Source of the DNA: Diplonema japonicum
Taxonomy: Eukaryota; Euglenozoa; Diplonemea; Diplonemida; Diplonemidae
Direction of reading: 5' to 3'
NCBI GenBank assembly: GCA_964019335.1
Contig: OZ025659.1
Location: 496,001-560,000 of the forward strand
Length of the DNA stretch: 64,000 nt
Shown: positions 39,813-49,711 of the stretch, one piece after another
Layout: each line of letters opens with the position of its first letter
How positions within the stretch are numbered: position 1 is the first letter of the stretch
The notes under the pieces: generated by a model
Told to the model about the DNA's origin: nothing
What the model saw: only the letters and a program-made list of their open reading frames with translations
The model's database searches: none
Translations under genes and position numbers: made by a program

Positions 39813-40172
39813 ATGTCTTCAGATGAGATCTACACCCACATTATAGATCGATTGATCGAAGAAAAATTCGTGGAATTTCTCGACGCATGGTGCCGAAAAA
39901 ACTGCCGTTCGTTTCACGAAGCTTCTCCTTCTGAACACACCCACGACCAGTACGAGTCACACCAAGCATATTGCAGATTTTACGAGAGCAAATGTGAGGC
40001 GGTACTTAAAGAGAAAGACGTCACGAGCCAGACATTCTACAAAATGTGTGAGGCAGACGCCCCGCACAGGGAGGAAATCCAATGCATAGTAGACGTCATC
40101 ACCGCGGTGGGGGAATACAAAGAGTTTCACAGAATGATGCACGAAAAATATCTGGAAGAGGAGATGGAGTAG
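39813..40172 (+). CDS. BART-domain protein, ARL2-binding-protein-like
   Basis: 119 residues, ATG 39813 right after a long A-rich leader. The whole protein fits the BART fold: a start helix IIDRLIEEKFVEFLDAWCRKNCRSF, then the H-x-x-YESHQAYCRFYESKCEAVLKEK helix at the place of the family's E.KL.YT.IF..Y segment, and a final IVDVITAVGEYKEFHRMMHEKY. BART proteins (ARL2BP, CFAP36) bind the GTPases ARL2/ARL3 through this helical bundle and work in ciliary or mitochondrial delivery of lipidated cargo. Matching is by pattern and length, so the exact subfamily is open. Confidence 0.74.
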   Translation: MSSDEIYTHIIDRLIEEKFVEFLDAWCRKNCRSFHEASPSEHTHDQYESHQAYCRFYESKCEAVLKEKDVTSQTFYKMCEADAPHREEIQCIVDVITAVGEYKEFHRMMHEKYLEEEME

Positions 40173-40251
40173 TTAAGTTTACACTGGATAGCCATTTCCC
40201 CTATATATCCTTGTTTTTTTTTTTTTCCCTCTAAAGATTCACAAGGTGCAA

Positions 40252-41184
40252 ATGATATCAAGCGTTTCCCCGCGCCTTCCATATTTCAAAAAAACAAATT
40301 CAACACCGCGAAATGCAAAACCGATTCAAACCTTGCAGGAGGCAATGTTAGAAGTGAATATAATCAATAACCAACAGCTTGCAATTCTGAACGAGCTGGT
40401 CCAAGAAGAAAAGACAAGGCGGCTGCAACGAGCTAAAGGAGACGTCAGCAGGACAAACCTCTGGTGGCTGGAGAAGCAGATCGCAGCATTAGAACGAAAA
40501 AAAGACCACATGGAAGTGACCAAAGGAGGGGACACTTTCCCATCGGTATCCGTGAAGGCAAAACCAGGCCTGAATAAGTTTCGCAACAAAGGAGCCGAGG
40601 ATCTGTTTCTCGAAAAAATCTCCCTGAAAACCCTTGGAAGACCGTCGTGTTACTCTTGCGAAGCGTGCACACCCATATGCCACACCATAGGGAATGAGTT
40701 ACTCCCCCACCCTCCTAAGGTCACAATGGCGCAGACCTTGGACAGATTGTACTATAATCCAATTCGGCAAAAGAATCTGAAGGAGAGTACTGAATTCACC
40801 CCTCTACAGCTTCGATCCGCACTTACTCTCTATGAGCAGGAACGAAGACTGCCTTACAAACTGTCAAAGGCGGCGTCCCCCTCCACACATCTCTACCACC
40901 TTGTCCGTAGCACCATCAGCCTCGCTTCTGTTGTTGCCGTTCTTGCGTCGATGTGTTCCCAGGATGCCGTTGTTGTTGTTGTTTTCTGTGGGGCGGTGGT
41001 GTGCGTTGCTGCTGAAGGCGTGCCTCGAAAACGAAGGCGGAGCAGTACCTTAAGAAGGGCCAGAAGCTCCGTCGTGAGCGAGCTGGAAACCGTCGTCTAC
41101 ACCGAGGAGAACGAACATGAAAAAAAACAAAAACCCAAAAAGAAGAAAGGCAAGAAGAAACGCGGGAATTCTTTACAGAATTGA
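40252..41184 (+). CDS. Coiled-coil protein with one hydrophobic segment, unknown function
   Basis: 310 residues from ATG 40252; a GTG six bases upstream is not taken. Residues ~28-88 are a coiled coil (QEAMLEVNIINNQQLAILNELVQEEKTRRL). Cys-rich CYSCEACTPIC lies at ~140-150 and could bind metal. A strongly hydrophobic Val-rich stretch (~220-255, with VVVVVFCGAVVCVAA) may be a transmembrane helix. The C-terminus is very basic (KKQKPKKKKGKKKRG). No family recognised. A single-pass membrane protein with a basic cytosolic tail is the simplest reading. Confidence 0.64.
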   Translation: MISSVSPRLPYFKKTNSTPRNAKPIQTLQEAMLEVNIINNQQLAILNELVQEEKTRRLQRAKGDVSRTNLWWLEKQIAALERKKDHMEVTKGGDTFPSVSVKAKPGLNKFRNKGAEDLFLEKISLKTLGRPSCYSCEACTPICHTIGNELLPHPPKVTMAQTLDRLYYNPIRQKNLKESTEFTPLQLRSALTLYEQERRLPYKLSKAASPSTHLYHLVRSTISLASVVAVLASMCSQDAVVVVVFCGAVVCVAAEGVPRKRRRSSTLRRARSSVVSELETVVYTEENEHEKKQKPKKKKGKKKRGNSLQN

Positions 41185-41315
41185 ACGGGAAAAGGGGACG
41201 GGAAAGAAGAAAAAAAAAAAAAATGGAAAATATTATTTTGCTTGTCCTCCGAACAGTATCACAAAAAAAAAAAAAAAAAAAAAACAGGGGGTAGCGCGGC
41301 CCATTACAATTCCAC

Positions 41316-42950
41316 ATGGACACAACCGCGATACCTGCCCCGGTGGCAAGGCTTCTTCGCCAGCTTAACATCACCTGCCCAACAGACTGGGAACTGGCAA
41401 AGGACAGCGACAGCTCTCATGCGGTAAAGGCGTACCAAGCAGAGGACCCTGCACAGTGCTGGGAAGAGATCCGAAGCGAGCTACAAGAAGCAAGGAAAGA
41501 ACCGGAAACCCCATTGCCCGCACAAATAAAACTGCAGACCACAATAAAACAGGGAACGGTGGCGATAGCGATAAAAACAGAGGAGCGAGAGGAAGACGAA
41601 GAACAACAAGAAGAAGAACAAAAAGAAAACGAGCACCTCACACTAGAGGTAACCGACGAACGAGCAGTCCAAATCACAGCAGGCGACAAAGCGTTAACTG
41701 TCAAGGAAGCAGGCGACACAGACGAAGACACCAAAACAACGCACCAAGTCCTGTGGGACGGCAGTGGGAACATCATATTCCCGGACATCGGAACCGGGTT
41801 CAAGGTACCCCCTCCTGTGGCTGAAAACCTAGGTGCCCTACTGAACCTCGCAGAAAAATCCGGAGTAGAACACAACCTCCCTTCTGAGATACAAGACAAT
41901 ATTGTTGTACCCCTTGAAAAATACACCCCAAGCCATACCGAGTTGGTTCATGCTGCCACTCTGACAGACCCGTTCAACCTAGCAGACTCTGTGGCGATGT
42001 CGTGGGCTGATCTTTTCGCCGCGTACTCGGAATGTGCTGAGACGGATTTAACCCCGTTTCTTGATTCGCACGATGGCTTCAGGGAACAGCTTGTTAATTA
42101 CCCTAAGGGGTCTCTTGTAGAGGTTCACACTGAACAAGGCTGGCTTGATGGATATGTTGATGATATGGAAGGTGATGTTTTCACTGTTAGAATATCTGCG
42201 AACGATTGCGTGCTTGAAGATGTTGGTGTTGAATATTTGCGGCCGAAACTGGTTCACGTTTCAAGGCGGAAAGATTTGAAACGAATCAGACTAGCGCACA
42301 CCGTCACTCATGTCAATACGCTTCCCTTGAAAAAATTCGAGAAACATTATTGGAAGATAGGCGACACTACAGAATCCGTTGACTGGTGGGTTCGCATTGA
42401 AGGTGACACCGCAAAACCCATTTCTGAGATTCATGACAGAATCAGTGTGACTGTCACTGCTGTGAGGCTGAAGAGCGAGGGGAAACCCGAGTTAAACGGC
42501 GTGTACAAAAAAGTTGAATACGATGAAACAGACGAATGGGTCAAAGGGAACGTTCGCATCTCCCCGTTGACAGGCTGGTGGACTGTTATTGACGAGTCCG
42601 CGGAGCATATCCTGCGGTCGAAGAAAAAGATTTCCAAAAACCCCGGTCCGGAGGTTTTCTGTGTTGCGAAGTGGTACGTGTCTGACGAAGTGGCGTATCA
42701 TTCCGACTGGGTGCCCGCACGCGGGACATCCCTCTGCATCTCCGATGTCTCTGTTAAAAAGCACCCGCAAGCCAATCTTGGGCTTGGCTTTGAAGACACC
42801 GACAACCTGCTTCTCACCTCCTCCCCTGATGAGCTCGAATGTGTACAAGGCACAACCCTCACTCTCGTCGACGGCGTGCGGGTTAAATCCGTCATGGACG
42901 TTCACGCAGAGACCAGGGGCAAGAAACATGTCCTTTTGAGGTTCAAGTGA
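41316..42950 (+). CDS. Tudor/Agenet-like domain protein, 544 residues
   Basis: One exon from ATG 41316, after A-rich leader sequence. Residues ~1-60 are helical; ~85-110 very acidic (EEREEDEEQQEEEQKENE). Residues ~265-315 (YPKGSLVEVHTEQGWLDGYV ... VFTVRI ... EYLRPK) have the strand pattern of a Tudor or Agenet domain: G-x-x-V-E-V, W-x-x-G-x-V, F-x-V-R. Residues ~345-480 hold two beta-rich modules of similar shape (NGVYKKVEYDETDEWVKGNVRIS ... GWWTVID, and AKWYVSDEVAY). Tudor-like domains bind methylated tails or RNA-protein partners. The ligand cannot be deduced here. Confidence 0.72.
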   Translation: MDTTAIPAPVARLLRQLNITCPTDWELAKDSDSSHAVKAYQAEDPAQCWEEIRSELQEARKEPETPLPAQIKLQTTIKQGTVAIAIKTEEREEDEEQQEEEQKENEHLTLEVTDERAVQITAGDKALTVKEAGDTDEDTKTTHQVLWDGSGNIIFPDIGTGFKVPPPVAENLGALLNLAEKSGVEHNLPSEIQDNIVVPLEKYTPSHTELVHAATLTDPFNLADSVAMSWADLFAAYSECAETDLTPFLDSHDGFREQLVNYPKGSLVEVHTEQGWLDGYVDDMEGDVFTVRISANDCVLEDVGVEYLRPKLVHVSRRKDLKRIRLAHTVTHVNTLPLKKFEKHYWKIGDTTESVDWWVRIEGDTAKPISEIHDRISVTVTAVRLKSEGKPELNGVYKKVEYDETDEWVKGNVRISPLTGWWTVIDESAEHILRSKKKISKNPGPEVFCVAKWYVSDEVAYHSDWVPARGTSLCISDVSVKKHPQANLGLGFEDTDNLLLTSSPDELECVQGTTLTLVDGVRVKSVMDVHAETRGKKHVLLRFK

Positions 42951-43069
42951 TTTTTTTTTTTTTTTTTTCTCCCGTGTGTTTTTTTTTTCCGCGTGATTTT
43001 TTTTTTTTTTTTTCGAGTCAAAAAAAAATAATACTCTCCAGATTTATACAAAAAAAAAAAAAAAAAAAA

Positions 43070-43594
43070 ATGGGAGTCCAAGCGATAGCAGAAGTGGAGA
43101 AAAAGCCTCTCAGCAGTAAGAGCTGCAGTTCATACGGCAGTGACGTGTCTGCAGAGGAGTTAGCTGTGAGGGACGATGGTTTGCTTCGTGCTGCCTTGGC
43201 CATGATCGTTTTCGGGTACACCCTTATCTGGGTGGGGATATTTGTGGTAGTGGCAGGGGAGGGGAGAAGTATTATGGCAACATTTGCGATGGAGGCAGTC
43301 GGAATCGTCAGCTGTGTTACAGGGTGTGTCGTGGTGTGCCTCAACCTGTCTCCTCGGAATAAGGCACTGTGTTTTAGGGTAATGCTGGGCACCACAGTGA
43401 TGAATATTGTTTTCTTCTCCACCCTTGTTTTTCTACTGTTCGACACCTCGTCCACTGACGACTGGGGAAGCTACAACAACACCATTCTAACCATTTATGC
43501 AGCTGCCGTGCTTGGTGTGTCTTGTTGTGTGAAATTAAGCATTCTGAAAACACTAAAAGACGCTGCTTCTGTACAGCAGCAAGAGATTTGTTGA
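43070..43594 (+). CDS. Four-transmembrane-helix protein, 174 residues
   Basis: ATG 43070 directly follows a 20-base A run. MGVQ could allow N-myristoylation. A 40-residue Ser-rich cytosolic start precedes four hydrophobic segments: AALAMIVFGYTLIWVGIFVVVAG (~40-62), FAMEAVGIVSCVTGCVVVCLNL (~69-90), VMLGTTVMNIVFFSTLVFLLF (~101-121) and ILTIYAAAVLGVSCCVKL (~138-155). The layout (two hairpins, short loops) is tetraspan-like, but the Cys pattern of tetraspanins is missing. No family is named. Confidence 0.76.
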   Translation: MGVQAIAEVEKKPLSSKSCSSYGSDVSAEELAVRDDGLLRAALAMIVFGYTLIWVGIFVVVAGEGRSIMATFAMEAVGIVSCVTGCVVVCLNLSPRNKALCFRVMLGTTVMNIVFFSTLVFLLFDTSSTDDWGSYNNTILTIYAAAVLGVSCCVKLSILKTLKDAASVQQQEIC

Positions 43595-43704
43595 AAAAGA
43601 GAGAATTAAAAAAAAAAAGAAGAAGAAGAAGAGACCGTGAGGGAGAAGAAGAGAAAACAGGAGAGAATTTTTTTTTGTTTGCTAGCTCTGTTTTTATTTC
43701 CCCT

Positions 43705-43741
<37 letters not shown>

Positions 43742-44220
43742 TAATGTTTTTTTTTTAAAAAAAAAATCCGATTTGCCTACTAGCCCACACAGTACAGATT
43801 TAATTGTTTCGATCTGTGTGTGTTTTTTTTCTTTTTCTTCTTCTTCTTCTTTCTTTTTTGGTTTCCCCCCTTCTTATTTTGATCGGGGACATTTTCTCTC
43901 TGGGAGCCATTAGTACCACTAGTACAGCCCGTAACACTGCCTCCTTGTATTTTTTTTTTTTCCTTCATTCCCTCCCTTCTTTTTTTTTCCACCCCTTTCT
44001 ACCGCCGGGCTATACAAGGGAAGGGGGGGAAAAAAAAAAAGAGAGGAACAAAAGACCTGCTCTTCCGATAGGGTCTTTTCTCTCTCTCTCTCTCTTTCTT
44101 TCCCCCTTTTTTTTTTGTTTGTTCCAGTCCCTCCATTCTAACTCGCCATTATTATTATTGTTTTATTGTTCCCTTTTATATATATAAAAAAAAAAAAAAA
44201 AAAAAAAGGGCAGCAGTTAT
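43595..44220. other. Gene-free spacer
   Basis: About 625 bases: a T run of about 30 at 43707-43735, CT-rich stretches, and a TATATATA plus A23 leader right before the next gene (44176-44208). Open frames here are Phe/Lys artefacts. Nothing else is seen. Confidence 0.65.
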
Positions 44221-45663
44221 ATGGCGAACGGTCCAAACGCGTCCGAAAGAGTAAAAAAGTTTCTAGCTGACCCATCTAACAACGATGTACTGTTCCCGGT
44301 GTTGATTGACCCGACAGGGAACGGCGTACCGAAAAAAGCAGCTCTGAACAAAGCGAACAAACGAAAGCTCGAGGAGCTCGGCTGGGACGACTCAAGCAAC
44401 GACTCATCATCATCATCAAGCACCACCTCATGGACAAGCAGCGACAGCGAAGACGACACCAACTGCAACACCATCGACACCGACAGAATCGGCACCGCCA
44501 TCCTCACCCACTACGAGAACAACAAACTAACCGACGAACTGGAAAAAAGACGAAAACGATTCTTCTCCGACCTCGTATCAGCCGCAAGATCACTCTACCC
44601 CGATGGAAGGCTTCTGTTATTCGGCAGCTCTGCAACAGGTCTGTGCCATCGCAAGAGCGACTTGGACGTCTCTCTGCTGGTGGAACCACACGACGATCCA
44701 AAAGGCGTTTTGAGAAGATTAAAAACCGTCATTTCTCGAATCGCTCGGATTCAATTCATCCAGAACGCCAGAGTTCCTATTTTGAAGTGCACGGGTAAGT
44801 CTACACCTTATCAGTTTGATGTGTCGTGTAACAGGCCGGAGGGGGGTTGGAATGCAGCGCTTGTTTCGAAATTTATATCGATGGACCCTCGTGTCTCGCC
44901 TGCCCTGTTCTATTTGCACGAGCTGCTGGACTGTTCCGGTGTCAAAAACTCTCGCCTGCAGCTCTTGTCCGCCTTCTCCATCAACATCTCCTTCGTCCAC
45001 TATCTGCAGAGCGTCGCGCAGCCTGCTGTCCTGCCCTTTCTTCGGTACAAGGTCCCTTCGCTCAGCACGGACTTCCGGCATCGAAACGTTGTTTTCACCG
45101 ATGTGTGCGATGATTTCACCAAAGAAAACACGGAGAGCGTGGGCTCGTTAGTCCATGGATATCTAACCTGGTATAAATAGAATAAATGGGGGGAGGACAA
45201 ACAAACAAAAAAAAGGCTGACGAACGCCGTAAAAAAAAGTTTGGTGCAAAAAAGGAGGAGTTGGCTGGACATCAGGCACCATGCTGATAGAACGGAGGAG
45301 GTAGCGTGGGTAGGCACTAACGATGTATGTGGGGGGCAAAATTTAAGTGTGAGTGGCGGTGGTACAAATTACAACGAAGGGCGAACATCAACGCTGCATG
45401 GCGTGGCGGACGATGTCTACGGCCTGGTTGCCTCGGTGCTAAAGAATTCCATCATTTGCTCTTTGGGTAAGATGTTTGCTTTCTTGGAACTTGCAACTGC
45501 TTGTTGTAATTCCTCTTCGCAACCGAGTTTAGCTTTGAATAAGCCGTCTGAGATTAGTGTTTTAAGAATAATATATTCTTATTCTCACGCTATCAGAATT
45601 TTTCAGGGGTGAAATAAAGTGAATTCTGATTTTCACTCCCACACTCGAAAATTTTGCTGGAGA

Positions 45664-45713
<50 letters not shown>

Positions 45714-46137
45714 CCAGGGAGGGCTCGGGATCGTCAACCCTGTGGACCCTACTCACAACGTGACTGCGAATATCAAGGCAAAGCAGTGGCAGACCATCTT
45801 AAGTTGTTTACAGGCGATACAGAAGCGACTTGCAGACACGCAGAGCTACGACCCTACGTATGTTGGAGGCATGGTCAGTAGACGGCACAACCCTAGTGCA
45901 ACCACTGGCATGGCTTTCGCACAAAACAGATTCAAAAAGCACCAGCTTCACATGGAGAAGAAACGAGCAAAGAAGCAGGAGAAGAAAAAGATACAAAAAG
46001 ACAAAAGAGTGCAGAAGCACGCCGTTGTGAAGAAAGCTCAAGAAGTTAGACATCCACTGCACTTCACCAACACCGCCAGGGGTCCTCCAAGAAAAAACAC
46101 AGCAGCACCCGTTAGGAAGAAAGTCAAGTACGAGTAA
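44221..46137 (+). CDS. Non-canonical poly(A)/U polymerase (terminal nucleotidyltransferase), about 3 exons
   Basis: Best model: exons 44221-45170, 45276-45466, 45722-46137, 518 residues. Residues ~135-153 FGSSATGLCHRKSDLDVSLL give the GS motif and the first two catalytic Asp (DLD); QFDVSC near 199 gives the third. VGSLVHGYLTWY (~304-315) is the start of the PAP-associated region, which needs the later exons: LGIVNPVDPTHNV in the last exon is the nucleotide-recognition motif of TRF4/TUTase enzymes. The tail is Lys-rich. Donors GTATAA and GTAAGA are good; the acceptor of the second exon (45276, 45258 or 45255) and the last one (45718 or 45722) are uncertain, and the second intron (256 bases, 40-base A run) is unusually long. 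Adds A or U to RNA 3' ends; the target is unknown. Confidence 0.8.
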
Positions 46138-46405
46138 ATTAAAGAGAAAAAAATAAGACAAAGAGGGTCCACACCCCTCTATCCCAATATGTAACCCTGA
46201 AAATGTCTAAATTCTTTTTTTTTTTTTTTTAATTCCCCCTCTCCACCATTTTGGGGAGAAGAAAAAAATGAAGGGGGAAAGAAAAAAAAAAAATCATCAT
46301 TATTATTTTCAATATGTCGTTATTCTAAGGAAAGAAAGAAAAAAAAGAAAAAAAAACCTTCCAAAACACACATATTCATTCATCCCCTAAGAAGAAGAAG
46401 AAAAA

Positions 46406-47530
46406 ATGCTTGTAAGAAGTGTAAGAACCAGCACCAGGCACTTCAGCAAAGCAGTAACAGCAAGCAAAGGAGGGGTTTTGATCGATGCAAGGACAGCGGA
46501 CTCGTTGCAAGAAGTATGCAGTGTGTTTGAAAAAGCAAAGGCAGCCACCGAGAAAGGTTTCCAGAGAATGGTAATCTTAGGAAGCCCTGTCGACGGGCAG
46601 AACGCTACCTCCGACGGCTCAAGAAGATCACTGGAAGGATTTGTAAAGAGCCTCGCAAGGGAGGTAGGGAGAAGCGGTTCAACGGTGAACCTCCTGTGGG
46701 TGCCTAAAGATATGCACGACACCGCTTTGGAGCAACCTGTGGCCTGGTTTTTAAACGACGATTTCAAATTTGTTACAGGCCAAGCTGTACCCCTCTGCGT
46801 CACACACCATCCCACAGACCAAAACCTCAACGGAAAGACCATTTTAGTAACAGGAGCCGCCGGTGGCATCGGGAGTGAAATAGCCCGAGAATGCTCACGA
46901 CGAGGAGCTATGGTCATTCTAGCCGACCGACACGATGTGGTGGACACCTTGGAAACCCTTTCCAGTGAGATTCCGAATTCCCGACACGTCACAGGCGATG
47001 TCGGTGAGGGCAAGGTATTCGCTGAAAAAATCTCGGAACCTGGATTGACCCTTGACGGGGTCGTCCACTGCGCTGGTGTCACACTCGACAAGACTCTGAA
47101 GAACATGCCTGACGAGGACTGGGTGACCTCGCTTAAGGTTAACCTTTACGGGCCGATGGAGATGACGGAATTCTTCCACCAGCAGAACCACTTCCACAAA
47201 GACACCACTATCGTTGGTATCTCCAGCGTTATTGGGTTCTCTGGCAACCGTGGGCAGACCAACTACGCGGCTGCCAAGACGGGTATGCGTGCTTGGCTCG
47301 CTTCGCTCCCTTACCCTTCGTACGGTATCGCCCCGGGGTTTATATCCACGCCCATGACCAGAGCCATGCCGCCTGCTATTCTTAAGGCGACGTTGTCCCA
47401 GTCCGCTTTGGAGGTGCTTGGAGACCCCATCGACCCTGCCACCGTGGTGTCCACCGTTCTCAGCCCGGCAGGGAAGGTGCTTGCAAAGGGGCAAACCATC
47501 CGGGTGTGCGGGGGGTTCTTCTGGGGATGA
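46406..47530 (+). CDS. High-molecular-weight FabG-type 3-oxoacyl-(ACP/CoA) reductase
   Basis: 374 residues in one exon from ATG 46406. The start MLVRSVRTSTRHFSKAV is basic, Ser-rich and without acids, fitting a mitochondrial presequence. Residues ~20-135 resemble the flavodoxin-like N-terminal domain of mycobacterial FabG4 and end in FVTGQAVPLCV. Then a full short-chain dehydrogenase: TGAAGGIG cofactor loop (~149-156), CAGVT, catalytic Ser in GISSVIGF (~272) and YAAAK (~287-291). The acid at the end of strand two (LADRHD) favours NADH. Reduces beta-ketoacyl thioesters in fatty-acid synthesis or elongation. Two-domain FabG is known mainly in bacteria, so a bacterial origin followed by targeting is possible. 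Confidence 0.91.
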   Translation: MLVRSVRTSTRHFSKAVTASKGGVLIDARTADSLQEVCSVFEKAKAATEKGFQRMVILGSPVDGQNATSDGSRRSLEGFVKSLAREVGRSGSTVNLLWVPKDMHDTALEQPVAWFLNDDFKFVTGQAVPLCVTHHPTDQNLNGKTILVTGAAGGIGSEIARECSRRGAMVILADRHDVVDTLETLSSEIPNSRHVTGDVGEGKVFAEKISEPGLTLDGVVHCAGVTLDKTLKNMPDEDWVTSLKVNLYGPMEMTEFFHQQNHFHKDTTIVGISSVIGFSGNRGQTNYAAAKTGMRAWLASLPYPSYGIAPGFISTPMTRAMPPAILKATLSQSALEVLGDPIDPATVVSTVLSPAGKVLAKGQTIRVCGGFFWG

Positions 47531-47729
47531 AGACCGTGTGTGGGGTTTTTTTTTTCTGTGTGTATTTTATTTTGTGTGGTTTTTTTTGACTGTCGTTATA
47601 CAATGTACCGAACCGAGTTTCTATTACCCCCCCCTTTTTTTCCCGTCTTTATCCACAAGAAACAAAAAAAAAAAGAAACAGAGGATGTAAAAAAGTAGAA
47701 GTAAAAATAAAAAATAAATAAAGAAGAAA

Positions 47730-47744
47730 ATGTACCGGAAATGA
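47730..47744 (+). promoter_or_regulatory. Four-codon upstream ORF overlapping the next start
   Basis: ATG TAC CGG AAA TGA; its stop shares bases with the main start at 47741 (aATGA). If the leader begins upstream of 47730, ribosomes would translate MYRK, stop and could reinitiate at the overlapping ATG. This is an arrangement able to damp expression of the surface receptor that follows. Confidence 0.4.
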
Positions 47745-49711
47745 CGCAAAGCTCAATAATGCTTGCGTTGCTCTTATTCGCGGCGGCAAACGGTGTGTTG
47801 ATCCCGTACAGCTGCAAGATCTGCCCCACGGGCGGGTTGGAAACCGAGCAGAACGGAACGCAGGCTGCAGAGTGCGAGACGAGCTGCTCCGGAGACGCTG
47901 CTTGCATGGGAGCCTCTTACAACCAGGCCGCGAAAACATGTGCGAAGTACGGAGCGTGCGACGCCAACGACCTGGAGGACGACACAAGCATGCCTTGCGA
48001 GTGGATCTCATGGGTACACATCGCAGACACACTGTCCCCCACGGCAGACCCCAACATCACCACAAAGTACATAGACGACATTGTCGAAATCACAATGTCA
48101 TCACCCTCTGGGTCCGTCATATATTACACACTAGATGGAGTAGACCCTGTAGCTGGGGGAAACACCACTCTTGTGTACCAAGGACCGTTCGTCCTCTCGC
48201 GTGACACAGCGGTCAAGGCAGCCACGTTCGACGGCAGTTTCATTGCAACAGTACACATTGTAATACTCGAACGGACACTGCCGCCAACATACACGCCACA
48301 AGGCGGAGAGTCTACAACCGTAACGCCTGTCACGCTCAGCACGTTAACCGATGGAGCTACAGTGTACTACAGAACATGTCCCGGCCAGTCGTGTATCAGC
48401 CCGTTGCAAGATCTTTCCCACAAGGACGTCAAGAAATATGTGAAAGACATCCCTGTATACCTGACAGTGGGGACATGGACGATGACGGCGGTTGCGATTC
48501 TTGACGGGCTCAAGCCGAGCGTGTTGATAAACGAAACATATATTGTGTATCAAAAGTGTCCCAAACCCGTTGTCGTCCCAGGGCAAGGCAGGTATCAAGT
48601 CGCCATCCACGGAACAGTCACAAGCGAGCCAGTAGGAACCGTGGTGAAGTACACGGTTATAAAAGAAGGTTCCCCGCCCGCCGCGCAACAGGTGTACAGC
48701 ACTGTGAAAGGCATGGTCATCGAGGGGATCGGGAACTATTCTGTTACGTTCGTCTCGGAAAAAACGAATTGGCTGCCGTCGGACCCGCTTACTGTCATAT
48801 ACGTGTTGGTGGGCACACCACCTCAACTCATGGTCAGGATACCTGTTGAGACAAACAGTGGAGGGAAGGGCGTGGTTCATGTTGATTGGTACGAACAGCA
48901 CATCGCATCGATATTGAACATACCTGTAGAAAGGGTTTTGATCGAGAAGGTTATTAAGGACAACGCGTCTGATTCGACAATGCTGCTGAAGACGTCATTC
49001 GCATTGGCGAAGTCTGTCGATAAACAGGCGGTAAGTTCGGAGACACTTTCGTCTTTGTTCCTGGCGCTTCCCGACACAACGTTGGAGGACAATAATATAA
49101 AAGCTGTTTGGTTGGAAGGAGAGCCTGCTCCGCCCATTCCATCATCTTCAGATGATCATTCCGATGTGATAATCATCGTTTTGGTGTTGGTGGCAGTCGC
49201 GTGCATATGCTGTGTCCTGTTATGGGTTTGCCTGAGCGGGAAACAGAACGGAAAAAAAGATGATCAAGGCTACATTTCTGAAGAAGTGGAGGAAGAAGCA
49301 TATAATCCACCACCATACATGTCACTGGCGCCACCCCCACCGATGGAGAGTGGGTACGGCAGTGGTGCTGATGACAAAAGAGAGAATGAAGGGGATAGAG
49401 CAGTGAAGGATAACAAGAGTGGCGGTGATACGACGCCTTCCACGCCGGGTAAAATAGAAGTTTTGGAGGAGCGGAAGCCGCCCACACCGCCTCAAACCGT
49501 GTGGTATGAGCCTCAAGCAGAGGTTATCAATCCTCTTCACCAGCAGTACCCTAGTTCCGTGGCCCGGTCTTTTATGGGTGCGGAGCCGTTCCCCCCTGTG
49601 GAACCCTATCCTTTCTCCCCCAACATATCATACACCCCTTACGATGCTGCAGCTTCACAACGGGCGCCGCTGTCGCCCCAGCAGATGCAAAGTATTTTCA
49701 CTAAGATTTAG
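47741..49711 (+). CDS. Type I membrane protein with chitobiase-C-like repeats
   Basis: 656 residues from ATG 47741. Signal peptide MTQSSIMLALLLFAAANGVL. Residues ~24-90 hold eight Cys in a PAN/apple- or SEA-like disulfide module (CKICPTGG ... CMGASYNQAAKTC). Residues ~110-340 contain three beta-sandwich repeats of the CHB_HEX_C_1 kind, the first clearest (SGSVIYYTLDGVDP ... VYQGPFVLSRDTAVKAATFDGS). Residues ~350-455 are another folded domain. One transmembrane helix (~476-501) is followed by a 155-residue Pro-rich tail with PPPY and several PxxP sites, suited to WW/SH3 binding. Carbohydrate or prey recognition at the surface is inferred from the repeats. Confidence 0.85.
   Translation: MTQSSIMLALLLFAAANGVLIPYSCKICPTGGLETEQNGTQAAECETSCSGDAACMGASYNQAAKTCAKYGACDANDLEDDTSMPCEWISWVHIADTLSPTADPNITTKYIDDIVEITMSSPSGSVIYYTLDGVDPVAGGNTTLVYQGPFVLSRDTAVKAATFDGSFIATVHIVILERTLPPTYTPQGGESTTVTPVTLSTLTDGATVYYRTCPGQSCISPLQDLSHKDVKKYVKDIPVYLTVGTWTMTAVAILDGLKPSVLINETYIVYQKCPKPVVVPGQGRYQVAIHGTVTSEPVGTVVKYTVIKEGSPPAAQQVYSTVKGMVIEGIGNYSVTFVSEKTNWLPSDPLTVIYVLVGTPPQLMVRIPVETNSGGKGVVHVDWYEQHIASILNIPVERVLIEKVIKDNASDSTMLLKTSFALAKSVDKQAVSSETLSSLFLALPDTTLEDNNIKAVWLEGEPAPPIPSSSDDHSDVIIIVLVLVAVACICCVLLWVCLSGKQNGKKDDQGYISEEVEEEAYNPPPYMSLAPPPPMESGYGSGADDKRENEGDRAVKDNKSGGDTTPSTPGKIEVLEERKPPTPPQTVWYEPQAEVINPLHQQYPSSVARSFMGAEPFPPVEPYPFSPNISYTPYDAAASQRAPLSPQQMQSIFTKI

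Noticed and set aside
41456-41824. 122-residue Arg/Thr-rich frame overlapping the Tudor-like gene
   Set aside because: Shadow of the acidic, Gln-rich part of the real frame, without its own start signals.
45186-45287. Small Lys-rich frame MGGGQTNKKKADERR just after the nucleotidyltransferase catalytic exon
   Set aside because: It lies in the first intron of the nucleotidyltransferase model and stops quickly. The sequence is explained as intron.
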